This document shows, piece after piece, positions 26,701-35,018 of a stretch of 64,000 nt of DNA (positions are counted from its first letter, which is position 1; each line of letters begins with the position of its first letter). The DNA comes from an uncultured Bacteroidales bacterium (GTDB lineage: Bacteria; Bacteroidota; Bacteroidia; Bacteroidales; Paludibacteraceae). The stretch is taken from NCBI GenBank assembly GCA_900319005.1, contig ONMV01000004.1:124001-188000 (forward strand), given 5' to 3'. The translations under genes and the position numbers were made by a program. The notes under the pieces were generated by a model. The model was given only the letters and a program-made list of their open reading frames with translations. It was not told the origin of the DNA and made no database searches.

Positions 26701-26806
26701 AATCGTTGCCGGTAGCCAGAATGGCAAGAAAGTGCTCCATAACGGTCAGTTGCTCATAATCCGTGATGGCAAGGCATACAACGTTCTCGGAACGCTCGTA
26801 AAATAA
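23738..26806 (+). CDS. Secreted fibronectin III/choice-of-anchor surface protein with C-terminal sorting tail
   Basis: 1022 aa. The start at 23738 gives the signal peptide MRKIYSVIIAAVLFCAYGHA and lies after a clear promoter; the longer frame from 23651 would begin inside the promoter. A beta-sandwich occupies ~20-210 (YLADQLKGIAVGSEIKALTF). Fibronectin III modules at ~215-310 (ASISWEGDASQYQYRLEF), ~640-730 and ~740-830 surround a choice-of-anchor J-like domain (~310-470). The rest is beta-rich, including two regions with TEWYQEGKNGW/YTWYYRGDEQYFG-like strands that suggest one more duplicated fold. It ends KVLHNGQLLIIRDGKAYNVL plus GTLVK. Likely surface-exposed; ligand unknown. Confidence 0.87.
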   Translation: MRKIYSVIIAAVLFCAYGHADQAVTVNPGATSTQAHFPVFGDNADAKTSSPSMGGQAIYLADQLKGIAVGSEIKALTFYSSKQTQDWGKAEFKVSLAKTDYSYFKNETGAWATASDGSALTTVFDDRLSVSDGELTIDFNTPYVYEGGNLLIQVEVSRAGSYMASSFYSASSDYLIKYAYGGSSREQKQPKVTFVIADGSDPISDDCHAPTAAKVDAVTDVTASISWEGDASQYQYRLEFEGNQPDWTKATITDQKSVSLSNLYDEQKYHFYVRAYCSETAVSESVKVTFKTACARMKLPWIETFTRDDASSEWTVATPDCWIISSEKPDVFVSRDKTYDEEGNAQAVYTQAHLTARGGGATTAQVFAAPAMNGRLDTLEVAFDYHTNMVSADYGVLEVGYMKDPYKASSFVSIKTLAQTLTDVHAVVTLESVPADAQFIAFRFAGGTSNLGTVSLDNFVVAAIGKSGDVDMSEEDLPDPSIWSLSYCDAGYTWYYRGDEQYFGMLLISDDLQDTIAAVFTSEGDCTQFASQDGVEFTQDDPNAEYRYYFNTRYILNVDDAGLMKFGAFDACTVNIGGSGVNAQLGLKSGSYTVVVYELIVSTDEETGTSKVEGLGDKISTISFTLTGKVIYNLQAEVAEDHQTATLTWDAPELAQGERVYVQVWSGETVVYDNLNTSDRPESPLTVNVEEGKSYTVVVQVIDKKQNPVGPEAQTSFTVGVNNYEPANPHAEVSGGDNVTFSWEATVVADRYVITLYCDGEFYSNLTVNGTSKLTTMPKDGTWSWTVQAFNQGANGNYYEASNPVAGNDFVSKSAEIPEDAVELDVIGLNAYYIEPNTEWYQEGKNGWILQFGLDNAGYQFAWFLVYTNNTFALSGNYNLTRQNLDSESDLIYLTDGTIQGTDSEVRLQFDGYDEVEVTSSYSVTQAFYTGSFRLVGEDGKTYVGRFMELMCSSGDYTNYASGNPSNHITLYDEDPSYFVDPTEGIEEIVAGSQNGKKVLHNGQLLIIRDGKAYNVLGTLVK

Positions 26807-26820
26807 ATCAGCCGAAATAT

Positions 26821-26840
26821 ATCAGCCAATCTTGGCTGAT
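26821..26840. terminator. Hairpin after the 23738 gene
   Basis: ATCAGCCAA-TC-TTGGCTGAT, a perfect 9-bp stem just upstream of the next terminator. Confidence 0.5.
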
Positions 26841-26847
26841 AGAAAAG

Positions 26848-26882
26848 AAAAATGGCTCCCTCATTTGGGAGCCATTTTCTTT
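26848..26882. terminator. Bidirectional terminator between convergent genes
   Basis: AAAATGGCTCCC, loop TCATTT, GGGAGCCATTTTCTTT. A-tract and T-tract on either side suit both directions. Confidence 0.85.
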
Positions 26883-26887
26883 GTCTT

Positions 26888-27184
26888 TTACCGTAACTCA
26901 ACCCTGCGACTTACGGTTTCACCATTTACTTTGGCGTAGAGGCGGTAAGTACCGCGGTCTAATTCAAACTCAACGAAATTGCCTTTTTCCTTTTGCAGCA
27001 GTTTGCCCTGCATCGAATAGATTCGGGCTTCTTCCATTCGGGTTGATGTCACTACCAGCGTGTTCTCGCGGAAGCGAACAGTGAAATTATCATTGTTGTG
27101 TGCGGCGTCCGCGATGTTTACTCCAGCCATCAGGCTGATAATGGTCATTACGACCAAACTAACTTTCATACCAATCTTTTTCAT
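26888..27184 (-). CDS. Small secreted protein that is little more than a T9SS sorting-domain-like fold
   Basis: 98 aa. Signal sequence MKKIGMKVSLVVMTIISLMA ending at VNIADA. The rest (~30-98) has the strand pattern of the type A T9SS sorting domain: LVVTSTRMEEARIYSMQGKL, then FELDRGTYRLYAKVNG and a final SRRVELR. No passenger domain is present. It differs from the shorter tails on the large surface proteins here. It could be a decayed exported protein or a small periplasmic/surface beta protein. It has its own promoter at 27284-27253 and the leader word AAGGTATTAGT. Confidence 0.75.
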   Translation of the reverse strand: MKKIGMKVSLVVMTIISLMAGVNIADAAHNNDNFTVRFRENTLVVTSTRMEEARIYSMQGKLLQKEKGNFVEFELDRGTYRLYAKVNGETVSRRVELR

Positions 27185-27252
27185 AAGTTAGTCCTTTCCT
27201 TAAATAAACTTAAACTAATACCTTCGATTCCGAACACTTTCGAAATCGGGTG

Positions 27253-27284
27253 CAAAATTACTGCCTTTTTGTGGATTGTCCAAA
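27253..27284 (-). promoter_or_regulatory. Promoter for the 26888-27184 gene
   Basis: Minus strand TTTG (27284-27281), 20 nt, TAATTTTG (27260-27253). Confidence 0.65.
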
Positions 27285-27425
27285 TAAATCTGCAAAAAAG
27301 CGATAAATTTCTATAAAATGACCAATCGAGTTGACAATTTATCAGAGAATAGTAAGAAAAGGTAGAAAAATGTTAATAATCTAACCTTTTTTTAGCAATA
27401 ATAAGCATTTTAATGCCTTTATCCC

Positions 27426-28499
27426 TTAACGGGATGCTTTGATATAAAGCGGAATAGAGATAGCTAAGAAAACTAAATTCGGTAGCCAAGCCGCAGAAAA
27501 AGTGGACATTACGTTGTTTACCGAGAAGGTCGTTGATACCGTTGAGAAGAGAATATATGCGGCGGTCAGCACAATGCCGATACCTAAATTCTTACCCATT
27601 CCTCCGCGTACTCTGCGGCTCGACATCGTCACGCCCAACAAAGTCATGATAAAAGCTCCTATCGGCGAAGCCCAGCGTTTATGGTATTCCACCTCAAACG
27701 CCTTCACGTTACCGCTGCCTCTTTGCCGCTGCCTTTCCATATAATGACGCAGCTCAGGCGTCGTCATCTGTTGCGCCTGCTGCGCTGTGATGAAGAGCTC
27801 GTCGGGAATAACAGGCAGCGTGATATCTTTCCTCTCACCTCGCTCCAAGGTCTCGTGCAGACCCGTAAACGTCCGCTCTGTGTAGTTATCCAAATGCCAG
27901 TTGGACAGGGAATCATAGTAAATACGGTCCGCCGTGGTACGCGAAATAACGCTGTTTCCCTCAAATCGGTCTATCGAACACCGATACCCGATCGCTGAAC
28001 GGCGCTGAAAGGACTCGATATAGAGCACTGTTCCCGGCTCTACCTCCATCTGGATATGTCGCGCGTTCTCCGACGAGAAATGCTCTACGTACTTATCCGT
28101 GAAATTGATCATCCGCTCGCTACTGCGAGGGATCACCCAACCGCCTAAGAATATACTCAGCACAAACAGCAAGGTCGCGGAGATAGCGTAGGGTACCATC
28201 AGCCGGTGATAACTCATTCCTGCCGCTTGAATAGCGATGATCTCCGAGTTGCCTGCCATCTTGCTCGTGAAATAGATCACGGAGATGAAGATGAACAGCG
28301 AACTGAACATATTCATGTAATACGGAATGAAGGGCAGGTAATAATCCAGAATGATTTCCCGCAACGGAACCTGATGCTCGAAGAAATCGTCCATCTTCTC
28401 CGTCAGATCGAAGACGATAGCGATAGAAAGAATGAGCACGATCGAAAAGAAGAACGTGCCCAAAAATTTCTTAATAATATACCAATCAAGGCGTTTCAT
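27426..28499 (-). CDS. LptF/LptG family permease (LPS export)
   Basis: 357 aa, usual length. Membrane segments at ~12-32 (FLGTFFFSIVLILSIAIVFD), ~52-75, ~97-120, and three near the C-terminus (~280-355) flank a periplasmic beta-jellyroll-like region (~130-270). The N-terminal MKRLDWYIIKKFLGTFFFSI and EIIAIQAAGMSYHRLM are family hallmarks. LptF and LptG form the inner-membrane part of the LptB2FG ABC extractor that moves lipopolysaccharide to the cell surface; lptB is encoded at 48582-49328. Which of F or G this is cannot be fixed, although the length and start favour LptG. It lies directly downstream of tgt on the same strand. Confidence 0.9.
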   Translation of the reverse strand: MKRLDWYIIKKFLGTFFFSIVLILSIAIVFDLTEKMDDFFEHQVPLREIILDYYLPFIPYYMNMFSSLFIFISVIYFTSKMAGNSEIIAIQAAGMSYHRLMVPYAISATLLFVLSIFLGGWVIPRSSERMINFTDKYVEHFSSENARHIQMEVEPGTVLYIESFQRRSAIGYRCSIDRFEGNSVISRTTADRIYYDSLSNWHLDNYTERTFTGLHETLERGERKDITLPVIPDELFITAQQAQQMTTPELRHYMERQRQRGSGNVKAFEVEYHKRWASPIGAFIMTLLGVTMSSRRVRGGMGKNLGIGIVLTAAYILFSTVSTTFSVNNVMSTFSAAWLPNLVFLAISIPLYIKASR

Positions 28500-28552
28500 T
28501 CAAATTGTTGTTGCGTGATCTCGTCATCTCGTGATTTCGTCATCTCGTTAGA
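28500..28552. repeat. Short word repeat between tgt and lptG
   Basis: Tandem variants of TGATCTCGTCATCTCG and TGATTTCGTCATCTCG. Confidence 0.6.
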
Positions 28553-29686
28553 TTATAAACGATTCATAATGTTTGGCATGACGGAGGCTTTCCATGCACT
28601 AAAATCTCCTTCAAGGATATGTTCCCGCGCCTGCGTTACCAAGTCCAGATAGAACGCCAGATTATGAATCGACAATATCTCCAGCCCCAACATCTCTTGC
28701 GCGTGTATTAAATGTCTTGCGTACGCGCGTGTATAAGCATGATCGACGTAACTGGTACCGTACGGATCCAACTCCGTGAAATCATCCTCCCATTTCTTGT
28801 TTCGCAGATTCATCACGCCCTGCCATGTGAAGATCATTCCGTTCCTGCCGTTACGTGTCGGCATCACGCAGTCGAACATATCTACGCCTCGTTCGATGGC
28901 TTCAAGGATGTTCCATGGTGTACCCACGCCCATAAGGTAGCGCGGTTTGTCTTGCGGCAGGATGTCATTGCATACCTCGATCATATCGTACATCACCTCC
29001 GTCGGTTCGCCTACCGCCAGACCTCCGATTGCATAACCGTCGCGGTCAAGATCCCTCAGACGCTTGCAGGCTTCTTGCCGTAACTCAGGGTACGTACAGC
29101 CCTGTACGATGGGGAATAAGTGCTGCTTATACCCGTACAGGTCTTCCGTTCCATCGAAGCGGGCGATACAGCGGTCCAACCATCGGTGCGTGCGGTCCAT
29201 CGAGTCTTTCGCATATTTCTTATCCGCTGTTCCCGGACAGCATTCATCGAATGCCATCATGATGTCCGCGCCTATTTCGCGCTCGATATCCATCACGCTC
29301 TCCGGAGTAAAAAGCAGTTTCCTGCCGTCGATATGACTGCTGAATCGTACGCCCTCTTCTGTCATCTTGCGGATGTCCGTCAGACTGAAGACCTGAAAAC
29401 CACCCGAGTCGGTCAGGATAGGACGATTCCATCCCTCGAACCGATGCAGGCCGCCCGCTTTATGCAGGATCTCTGTCCCAGGACGAAGATACAGATGATA
29501 GGTGTTTCCCAGAATAATCTGCGCCTTGATATCCTCCTCCAGCTCCTTGCGCTGAACGCCCTTCACGGTACCTACCGTACCAACAGGCATGAAAATAGGC
29601 GTGAGGATGTCGCCATGATCGGTGTGTACTACACCGGCACGAGCCCCCACGCCTTTTGCCTCGCTATGTAATTCAAAGAATGTCAT
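28553..29686 (-). CDS. tgt: tRNA-guanine transglycosylase
   Basis: 377 aa, normal length. Exchanges guanine-34 for preQ1 in tRNAs with GUN anticodons, the committed step to queuosine. Landmarks: IFMPVGTVGTVKGV, ILGNTYHLYLRPG, ILTDSGGFQVFSL (the Asp of the TDSGGFQ loop is the general catalytic residue), DIMMAFDECCPG, GGLAVGEP, RYLMGVGTPWNI and MFDCVMPTRNGRNG (the nucleophile Asp lies in the FDCV motif). The zinc ligands are incomplete in my reading: a family set is C-x-C-x2-C-x-H near the C-terminus, and here only YARHLIHAQEMLG is plain, as in many Bacteroidota sequences. Probably co-transcribed with panD upstream and lptG downstream. Confidence 0.93.
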   Translation of the reverse strand: MTFFELHSEAKGVGARAGVVHTDHGDILTPIFMPVGTVGTVKGVQRKELEEDIKAQIILGNTYHLYLRPGTEILHKAGGLHRFEGWNRPILTDSGGFQVFSLTDIRKMTEEGVRFSSHIDGRKLLFTPESVMDIEREIGADIMMAFDECCPGTADKKYAKDSMDRTHRWLDRCIARFDGTEDLYGYKQHLFPIVQGCTYPELRQEACKRLRDLDRDGYAIGGLAVGEPTEVMYDMIEVCNDILPQDKPRYLMGVGTPWNILEAIERGVDMFDCVMPTRNGRNGMIFTWQGVMNLRNKKWEDDFTELDPYGTSYVDHAYTRAYARHLIHAQEMLGLEILSIHNLAFYLDLVTQAREHILEGDFSAWKASVMPNIMNRL

Positions 29687-29689
29687 ACA

Positions 29690-29717
29690 TGTTTTTCGTG
29701 ATTACGTAATTACGGGA
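29690..29717. repeat. Short word repeat between panD and tgt
   Basis: Near-tandem GTGATTACGTAATTACG and GGGATTACGGTAA. Confidence 0.5.
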
Positions 29718-30062
29718 TTACGGTAATCTGTTGTTGTCAGGGAAAACGATACTGGGTTTGAAACCTTTTGCCTCCTCTGGCTCCATCATCGCGTACGACA
29801 TGATGATGATCGTGTCGCCTACATGTACCAGATGGGCTGCGGCGCCGTTCATGCAGATACAACCCGAACCGCGTTTGCCCGGTATCGCGTAGGTCTCCAA
29901 CCTCGCGCCATTGGTGTTATCAACCACTTGGACACGCTCTCCGCAGTAGATGTTTGCTGCCTCCATGAGCGCCTCGTCTATGGTGATAGAACCAATGTAC
30001 TCGAGATTGGCTTCGGTTACCCGAACGCGATGAATCTTGGATTTGAGAATATTCAATAACAT
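29718..30062 (-). CDS. panD: Aspartate 1-decarboxylase, pyruvoyl-dependent
   Basis: 114 aa from the ATG at 30062; the longer frame to 30113 runs into the preceding gene. Makes beta-alanine from L-aspartate for pantothenate and CoA. The self-cleavage site Gly24-Ser25 (EYIGSITID) is present; Ser25 becomes the pyruvoyl group. Lys9 and His11 (KSKIHR), Tyr22, Arg54-region and the NGAAAHL motif (~72-78), needed for substrate binding, are visible. The start overlaps the end of the glycogen phosphorylase pseudogene region (stop at 30064). Confidence 0.95.
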   Translation of the reverse strand: MLLNILKSKIHRVRVTEANLEYIGSITIDEALMEAANIYCGERVQVVDNTNGARLETYAIPGKRGSGCICMNGAAAHLVHVGDTIIIMSYAMMEPEEAKGFKPSIVFPDNNRLP

Positions 30063-30063
30063 A

Positions 30064-32473
30064 TTAAATCCAGCGAACGTAGCAGAAATCCATGCGATGC
30101 GGCAGCAACTCATTCTGCGGATACATACGCAGACCGAACTTCATACCGCCGGCATAGTCGAGTTGGTAGGTGTTCTCGAAGAACAGATGGCTGCCTTCGC
30201 TCTTGACCAGTTTCAACGGCTCTACTTCGTAGAGTTTGTCGTTGTTGTGGGTCGAAGTGCGGATGGCTACGAGCTCAACGCCGATACCCTTGTCGTTCAG
30301 TCCGTGCGTGTCCAGTTCTACCTGTATCTGAACCTTGTCGCCTACATTGAGGTTTTGCAGGTTTTCTGATTTGTAAACCACCTCTATCTCGTCCCAATGC
30401 TCTACTATGTTCTCTTTCCATGCCGCGATCTCTTTGGCTACCTTGTAGTGGTCCGCCACTCGGGGCTGTAGCCCTTGCTGTTCTTGGCGTAATAGAGCGG
30501 GATGATCTCGTTCTCCAGCATCGTGTAGATAGTAGCAGCATCCAGCTGATCCTGGTGAGCCTGGTTCTCGTAGGTGCGTTTCTCGGTCAGCGCCCAGCCT
30601 GCGCCCTCTACGTAACCTTCGTACCACCATCCGTCTTTGACGGAGAAGTTGAGCACACCGTTCATCTGCGCTTTCTCGCCGGATGTACCCGAAGCCTCCA
30701 ACGGACGGGTAGGGGTGTTCAACCAGATATCCACACCCGATACCAGACGTTTAGCGAGGCGCATATCGTAGTTCTCCAAGAAGATGATCTTACCGAGGAA
30801 CTGAGGCATACGGCTGATCTCGATGATACGTTTGATCAGACCCTGGCCGCCTCCGTCTGCCGGGTGAGCCTTACCCGTGAACAAGAACTGAACCGGATAA
30901 TTCGGGTTGTTAACCAACTTATCCAGACGCTCCAGATCGGTGAAGAGCAGGTGGGCACGTTTGTACGTAGCGAAACGGCGACCGAAACCGATGATCAGGT
31001 TGTTCGGGTTCATCTCGTTCAGCGCGCGGACGATACGAGCCGGATCACCCTGAGTCTTCATCCAGTCCAGTCCATCATCTTGCGCTTCAAGCTCATGCGG
31101 GTGTTCCATATTACCTCGTCGGGAATGTCGTTATACGGTTTCCACATCTCGAGGTTCGATTGGTCGCTCATCCACTCTTTCGGCAGATATTTGGCGTAGA
31201 TATCTTTCCACTCGTGAGCAGCCCAAGTAGGCATGTGTACACCGTTGGTCACATAGTCCACATGCAGCTCCTCCGGGAAATAACCCGGCCATACGGGGCT
31301 GAACATCTTCTTCGACACCTCGCCGTGCAGCCAGCTCACGCCGTTTGCCTCCTGGCAGGTATTGAGGGCGAAAACGCTCATCGAGAATTTCTCGGTGTTG
31401 TCGTCCGGATTGACGCGGCCCATGCCGATCAGGTCATGCCACTCGATACCTAGTTTCGGAGCGTACTCGCTCATGTATTTGTAGAACAGACCCTCCTCGA
31501 AATAGTCGTGACCGGCAGGAACCGGTGTATGGCAGGTGTAGAGACCCGAAGCGCGAACGACTTCTTTTGCCTGGTTGAAGGTCAGACCCTCTGCTACCAA
31601 ATCGACCAGACGCTGCAATCCCATGAGAGCCGCATGACCCTCGTTGCAGTGATAAACATCTTTCTTGATACCGAGTTTCTTGAGCGCCAACATACCACCG
31701 ATACCTAACATGATCTCCTGCTTGATACGGTTCTCCCAGTCACCACCGTAGAGTTGGTGAGTGATCTGACGGTCCCATTCGCTATTCAGCTCATTATCAG
31801 TATCCAGCAGGTACAAATCCATACGACCAACGGCTACTTTCCACAGATAAGCCTTTACCGTACGACCAGGATAAGGAACCTCAACAATCATGTTGCTGCC
31901 ATCTTGCTCTTTCATCTGAGTAATCGGCAGGTTAGAGAAGTTCTGTGCCTCGTAGTTGGCGATCTGCTGACCTTCCGGACTCAGCGTCTGAGTGAAATAA
32001 CCGTAACGGTACAGGAAACCGATGGCGGTCATATCCACGTTGCAATCAGATGCCTCTTTGATATAGTCGCCGGCAAGAATACCCAGACCACCCGAGTAAA
32101 TCTTCAGCACGTGCGTCAGACCGTACTCCATCGAGAAATAAGCGATCGTCGGTTTCTTCTTGTCTTTCGGAGTCTCCATGTATGCGCGGAACTCGCTGTA
32201 CACTTTGTCCAACTGCTTCATGAACTTAGTGTCTTTCGTCAGCTCTACCATGCGGTCGTAACTGATGATATTCAGCAATACCACAGGGTTAGACTCTGCA
32301 CGATGCCATGCTTCGTTGTCGATGTAGCGGAACAGGTCTTTTGCTCCCGCATTCCAACTCCACCATACGTTGTATGCAATCTCTTGCAGTTTACTTAATT
32401 CGGCCGGAAGAGTCGCATGAACGTTGCACTCTTTGAAAACCGGCTGATTTACATTACTTACTTTAACTCTCAT
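30064..32473 (-). pseudogene. glgP: Alpha-glucan (glycogen) phosphorylase, disrupted by two out-of-frame deletions
   Basis: Three consecutive frames together spell one GT35 phosphorylase. Part 1 (32473-31058) runs from MRVKVSNVNQPVFKECNVHA to KRKMMDW and includes IAYFSMEYGL and HCNEGHAALMGLQRL. Part 2 (about 31065-30455) has [59 protein letters not shown] and ends SPEW. Part 3 (about 30452-30064) resumes at [20 protein letters not shown]. Compared with the family as I recall it, roughly 7-8 residues are missing at the first break (near the direct repeat TCCAGTCCAG at ~31062) and about 40-45 at the second (near 30452-30460). The phosphate and PLP-region motifs lie partly near these breaks. A promoter is still present at 32555-32524. 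Either a decaying gene or an assembly fault. Confidence 0.85.
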
Positions 32474-32523
32474 AAATTATATTGTTTGTTATTATTTTTC
32501 GACTTTTCACGCAAAAAAGCGTG

Positions 32524-32555
32524 CAAAGTTACGGAAAAATTTTGATATGTGCAAG
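32524..32555 (-). promoter_or_regulatory. Promoter for the glycogen phosphorylase region
   Basis: Minus strand CTTG (32555-32552), 20 nt, TAACTTTG (32531-32524). It overlaps the opposite promoter at 32541-32571. Confidence 0.5.
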
Positions 32556-32571
32556 ATTTTTTGTAATTTTG
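32541..32571 (+). promoter_or_regulatory. Promoter for the RNase R-like gene
   Basis: TTTG (32541-32544), 19 nt, TAATTTTG (32564-32571), about 75 nt before the ATG at 32646. Confidence 0.65.
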
Positions 32572-32645
32572 CGCTCGATTTTACGATTTTGTGTACTATA
32601 ATTAGCAGAAATTTGAAATCCCCGATTGAAATTCAGACAAATAGA

Positions 32646-34019
32646 ATGATAGAAAAACTGGAAATATTACGTCGCCGAGATATGCGCGACGTGTTCACTT
32701 TTACCATCGATCCCGCGGACGCCAAGGACTTCGACGATGCCATCTCGTTTGCCGTTATTGAAGAAGACGATAACCAATCACCAATAACCAATCACCTTTA
32801 CCAGATCGGAGTCCACATCGCCGATGTCTCTTTCTATGTCCGCCCGGGTACCAAGATCGACGACGAGGCATACCAGCGGGGTACCTCTGTTTATCTTGTG
32901 GATCGGGTACTGCCTATGTTGCCCGAAGAACTCTGTAACGACAAGTGTTCCCTCCGCCCCGACGAAGATAAACTCTGCATGTCCGTCATCTTTACTATGG
33001 ACGCGGACGCGCACGTGCTCAAATATAAAATATGTCGTACGGTTATCCGCTCCAATATGCGCCTTAATTATGACGAGGCACAAGCGATCATTGAGAATGC
33101 AGATCAAGCCTCTGGAGTCAAATCCGGTCTGTCAGGCGAAGCCGGTCTGTGCTCTGTTAGCGAAGCGGTCTGTACTCTTAACTCCCTTGCCAAGAAACTT
33201 CGTGCCGAACGTATAGCAAAGGGTGCCCTCACTATCGAGCAGGACGAAATGCGATTCCGCCTGGACAAAGACGGCTATCCTACGGAGATTTATTTCGAGC
33301 ATCCCAACGAGGCACATCATCTCATTGAGGAGTTCATGCTCCTTGCTAACCGCACGGTCGCTACTGCCGTCGGAGCCGGAAGACCCTTTGTCTATCGTGT
33401 ACACGATCTGCCCGATGCAGAAAAACTCGAAGAGGTCAAGAAATTCAAACGGCAATGTGCAATGACCGCGCGAATGAGACATCATCAGATCTCCGAAGAA
33501 GCGGTCCGCAGAGCTATCGACATGCTTACCATCCGAGCACAGTCAAAAGCGGTCTATTCAACCTATAACATCGGTCATTACGGACTCGCTTTCTCGCACT
33601 ATACCCATTTCACTTCCCCCATTCGCCGATACCCCGACCTCATGGTTCACCGCCTCGTCGAGAAATACATCCTGACAGGAAAGAAAGAGACCATGACCCG
33701 CGAAGAACTCGAAGATAAATGCGAACATTGCTCAGCTTGCGAGCAGGAAGCAACCCAAGCCGAAAGGGACTCTATCAAGCTCTTCCAGGCAATGTGGATG
33801 AAGGAGCATCTCAACGAAGTTCTGGATGGCTTCATTACCGGTATTACTGACTTCGGATTCTTTGTCCAACTCGAACAATCTCGCTGCGAAGGACTTGTTC
33901 ATAGGATGACCATCGAGCACCCCGAGGATTTCGTCCTCGGCGATAAAGTGACCGTAAAAGTGGTACGAGTGGATGTAAATCGCAGCCAAATTGACTTTGA
34001 ATTGGTGGAAAATGAATAA
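32646..34019 (+). CDS. Short RNase R/RNase II-like exoribonuclease (catalytic RNB + S1 only)
   Basis: 457 aa from ATG 32646 (MIEKLEILRRRDMRDVFTFT); RNase R is normally 700 aa or more. The RNB catalytic domain is complete at its core: IDPADAKDFDDAISF carries the metal-binding Asp residues, followed by GVHIADVSFYVRPG, DRVLPMLPEELCND and HFTSPIRRYPDLMVHRLVEK. The N-terminal winged-helix and two cold-shock domains are absent, yet a promoter lies just upstream, so this is not a random cut. The C-terminal S1 domain (GFITGITDFGFFVQLEQSRC) also lacks about 20 residues usual before LGDKV. The in-frame word repeat CCAATCACCAATAACCAATC inserts NQSPITN after AVIEED. Probably a 3'-5' RNA exonuclease of altered specificity, or a decayed one. 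Confidence 0.85.
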   Translation: MIEKLEILRRRDMRDVFTFTIDPADAKDFDDAISFAVIEEDDNQSPITNHLYQIGVHIADVSFYVRPGTKIDDEAYQRGTSVYLVDRVLPMLPEELCNDKCSLRPDEDKLCMSVIFTMDADAHVLKYKICRTVIRSNMRLNYDEAQAIIENADQASGVKSGLSGEAGLCSVSEAVCTLNSLAKKLRAERIAKGALTIEQDEMRFRLDKDGYPTEIYFEHPNEAHHLIEEFMLLANRTVATAVGAGRPFVYRVHDLPDAEKLEEVKKFKRQCAMTARMRHHQISEEAVRRAIDMLTIRAQSKAVYSTYNIGHYGLAFSHYTHFTSPIRRYPDLMVHRLVEKYILTGKKETMTREELEDKCEHCSACEQEATQAERDSIKLFQAMWMKEHLNEVLDGFITGITDFGFFVQLEQSRCEGLVHRMTIEHPEDFVLGDKVTVKVVRVDVNRSQIDFELVENE

Positions 34020-34043
34020 AAATGCAAAATTTTCAACCTTCTA

Positions 34044-34075
34044 TTTTCAATTATCATTTTTTTTTTGTAACTTTG
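34044..34075 (+). promoter_or_regulatory. Promoter for the 34096 operon
   Basis: TTTT (34044-34047), 20 nt, TAACTTTG (34068-34075), 20 nt before the ATG at 34096. Confidence 0.5.
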
Positions 34076-34095
34076 CGCCCAAAATACCCGTAACG

Positions 34096-34839
34096 ATGAA
34101 AAAACTCGTTTTATTGACTCTCCTTATTGTCTCTGGATGGACATTAGCGCACGCAGAAACTGTGTATTTGCGTACCGGTGAACGCGTGCAAGGAACAGTT
34201 ATCTTTCAGAATGAAGAGGTGGTAATTATTCGTACTGAGGAGGGGCAGCGGTTCCAATATCCGCGTGCGGACGTCGAACTTGTTGCTACCGACGAGGAGA
34301 CGCGCGAATCTATGGAACCTGTGGACGTTGTGCCGCAGGAAAAAGAGATCAAAGTGACTAAAAAAGCCTCCATCCTTCTCGAATTGGCGGGAGGGGCTGC
34401 TATCAATGACAAAGAGAGGGGGGGCGCTTTCAGCGTTGATCTGCTCGTCGGTTCGCATCATATAGGAGATCGGCATGTTTTTATCGGTGGTGGAGTAGGT
34501 TACCACGGACTCTTTATCGGTAGCGGAAAATATAACTTCCTGCCTATTCAGGCAACCTTCCGAATGCCGCTCATCGAGCATAAACATGCGCCTGTCTTCG
34601 GGCTCTCTATCGGCTATGGTATTGCCCTGAGCAAGACCTATACCGGCGGATTATACACCTCTATGGACTTGGGGTATCGCTATCAGATAAACCCCAAAAC
34701 AGCGGTCGCTGTGCTCATATATACCAATTTCCAACATGCAAGTGTTGAAGTACCGGAAACCGTTGAGACAGAGACTTATATGAATAAAAAAGGCTGTAAT
34801 CTCATTACGCCGGGGCTTAAATTGGCGTTATACTTCTGA
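34096..34839 (+). CDS. Outer-membrane beta-barrel protein, first gene of a three-gene operon
   Basis: 247 aa. The start at 34096 gives the signal peptide MKKLVLLTLLIVSGWTLAHA. Residues ~20-65 (YLRTGERVQGTVIFQNEEVV, RFQYPRADVE) form a small beta domain like those that lead many Bacteroidales barrel proteins. ~90-247 alternate polar and hydrophobic residues in amphipathic strands (FSVDLLVGSHHIGDRHVFIG, LYTSMDLGYRYQINPKTAVA) and end with the aromatic YF typical of outer-membrane barrels. Substrate unknown. The stop overlaps the next start (TGATG), so translation is coupled to the ribbon-helix-helix gene. Confidence 0.8.
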   Translation: MKKLVLLTLLIVSGWTLAHAETVYLRTGERVQGTVIFQNEEVVIIRTEEGQRFQYPRADVELVATDEETRESMEPVDVVPQEKEIKVTKKASILLELAGGAAINDKERGGAFSVDLLVGSHHIGDRHVFIGGGVGYHGLFIGSGKYNFLPIQATFRMPLIEHKHAPVFGLSIGYGIALSKTYTGGLYTSMDLGYRYQINPKTAVAVLIYTNFQHASVEVPETVETETYMNKKGCNLITPGLKLALYF

Positions 34840-35018
34840 TGGCTAAACAGGCACGCGGACATAGAATCTCTATCATGCTCAACGATAGTGAGTTACGTGC
34901 TTTGGAACGTTTCTGCGACAAGTACGGAGTGACGAATCGTAGCCGCCTCGTTCGGGAGGCGCTCATGCGTGCTATACTCAAGCGAATGGACAATGACCAA
35001 CCAACTCTCTTTGACTGA
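34839..35018 (+). CDS. Ribbon-helix-helix (CopG-like) DNA-binding protein
   Basis: 59 aa: MAKQARGHRISIMLNDSELR followed by ALERFCDKYGVTNRSRLVRE and ALMRAILKRM. A beta strand (HRISIML), helix A (NDSELRALERFCDKYG) and helix B (NRSRLVREALMRAILKRM) match the RHH_1 fold, which binds DNA as a dimer through the strand. It overlaps both neighbours by one or more bases (TGATG at each junction), so it belongs to the operon. It probably regulates this operon or a linked locus. Confidence 0.8.
   Translation: MAKQARGHRISIMLNDSELRALERFCDKYGVTNRSRLVREALMRAILKRMDNDQPTLFD

Noticed and set aside
30420..31199. 259-codon plus-strand frame opposite the glycogen phosphorylase
   Set aside because: The minus strand encodes conserved GT35 motifs; this is a shadow.
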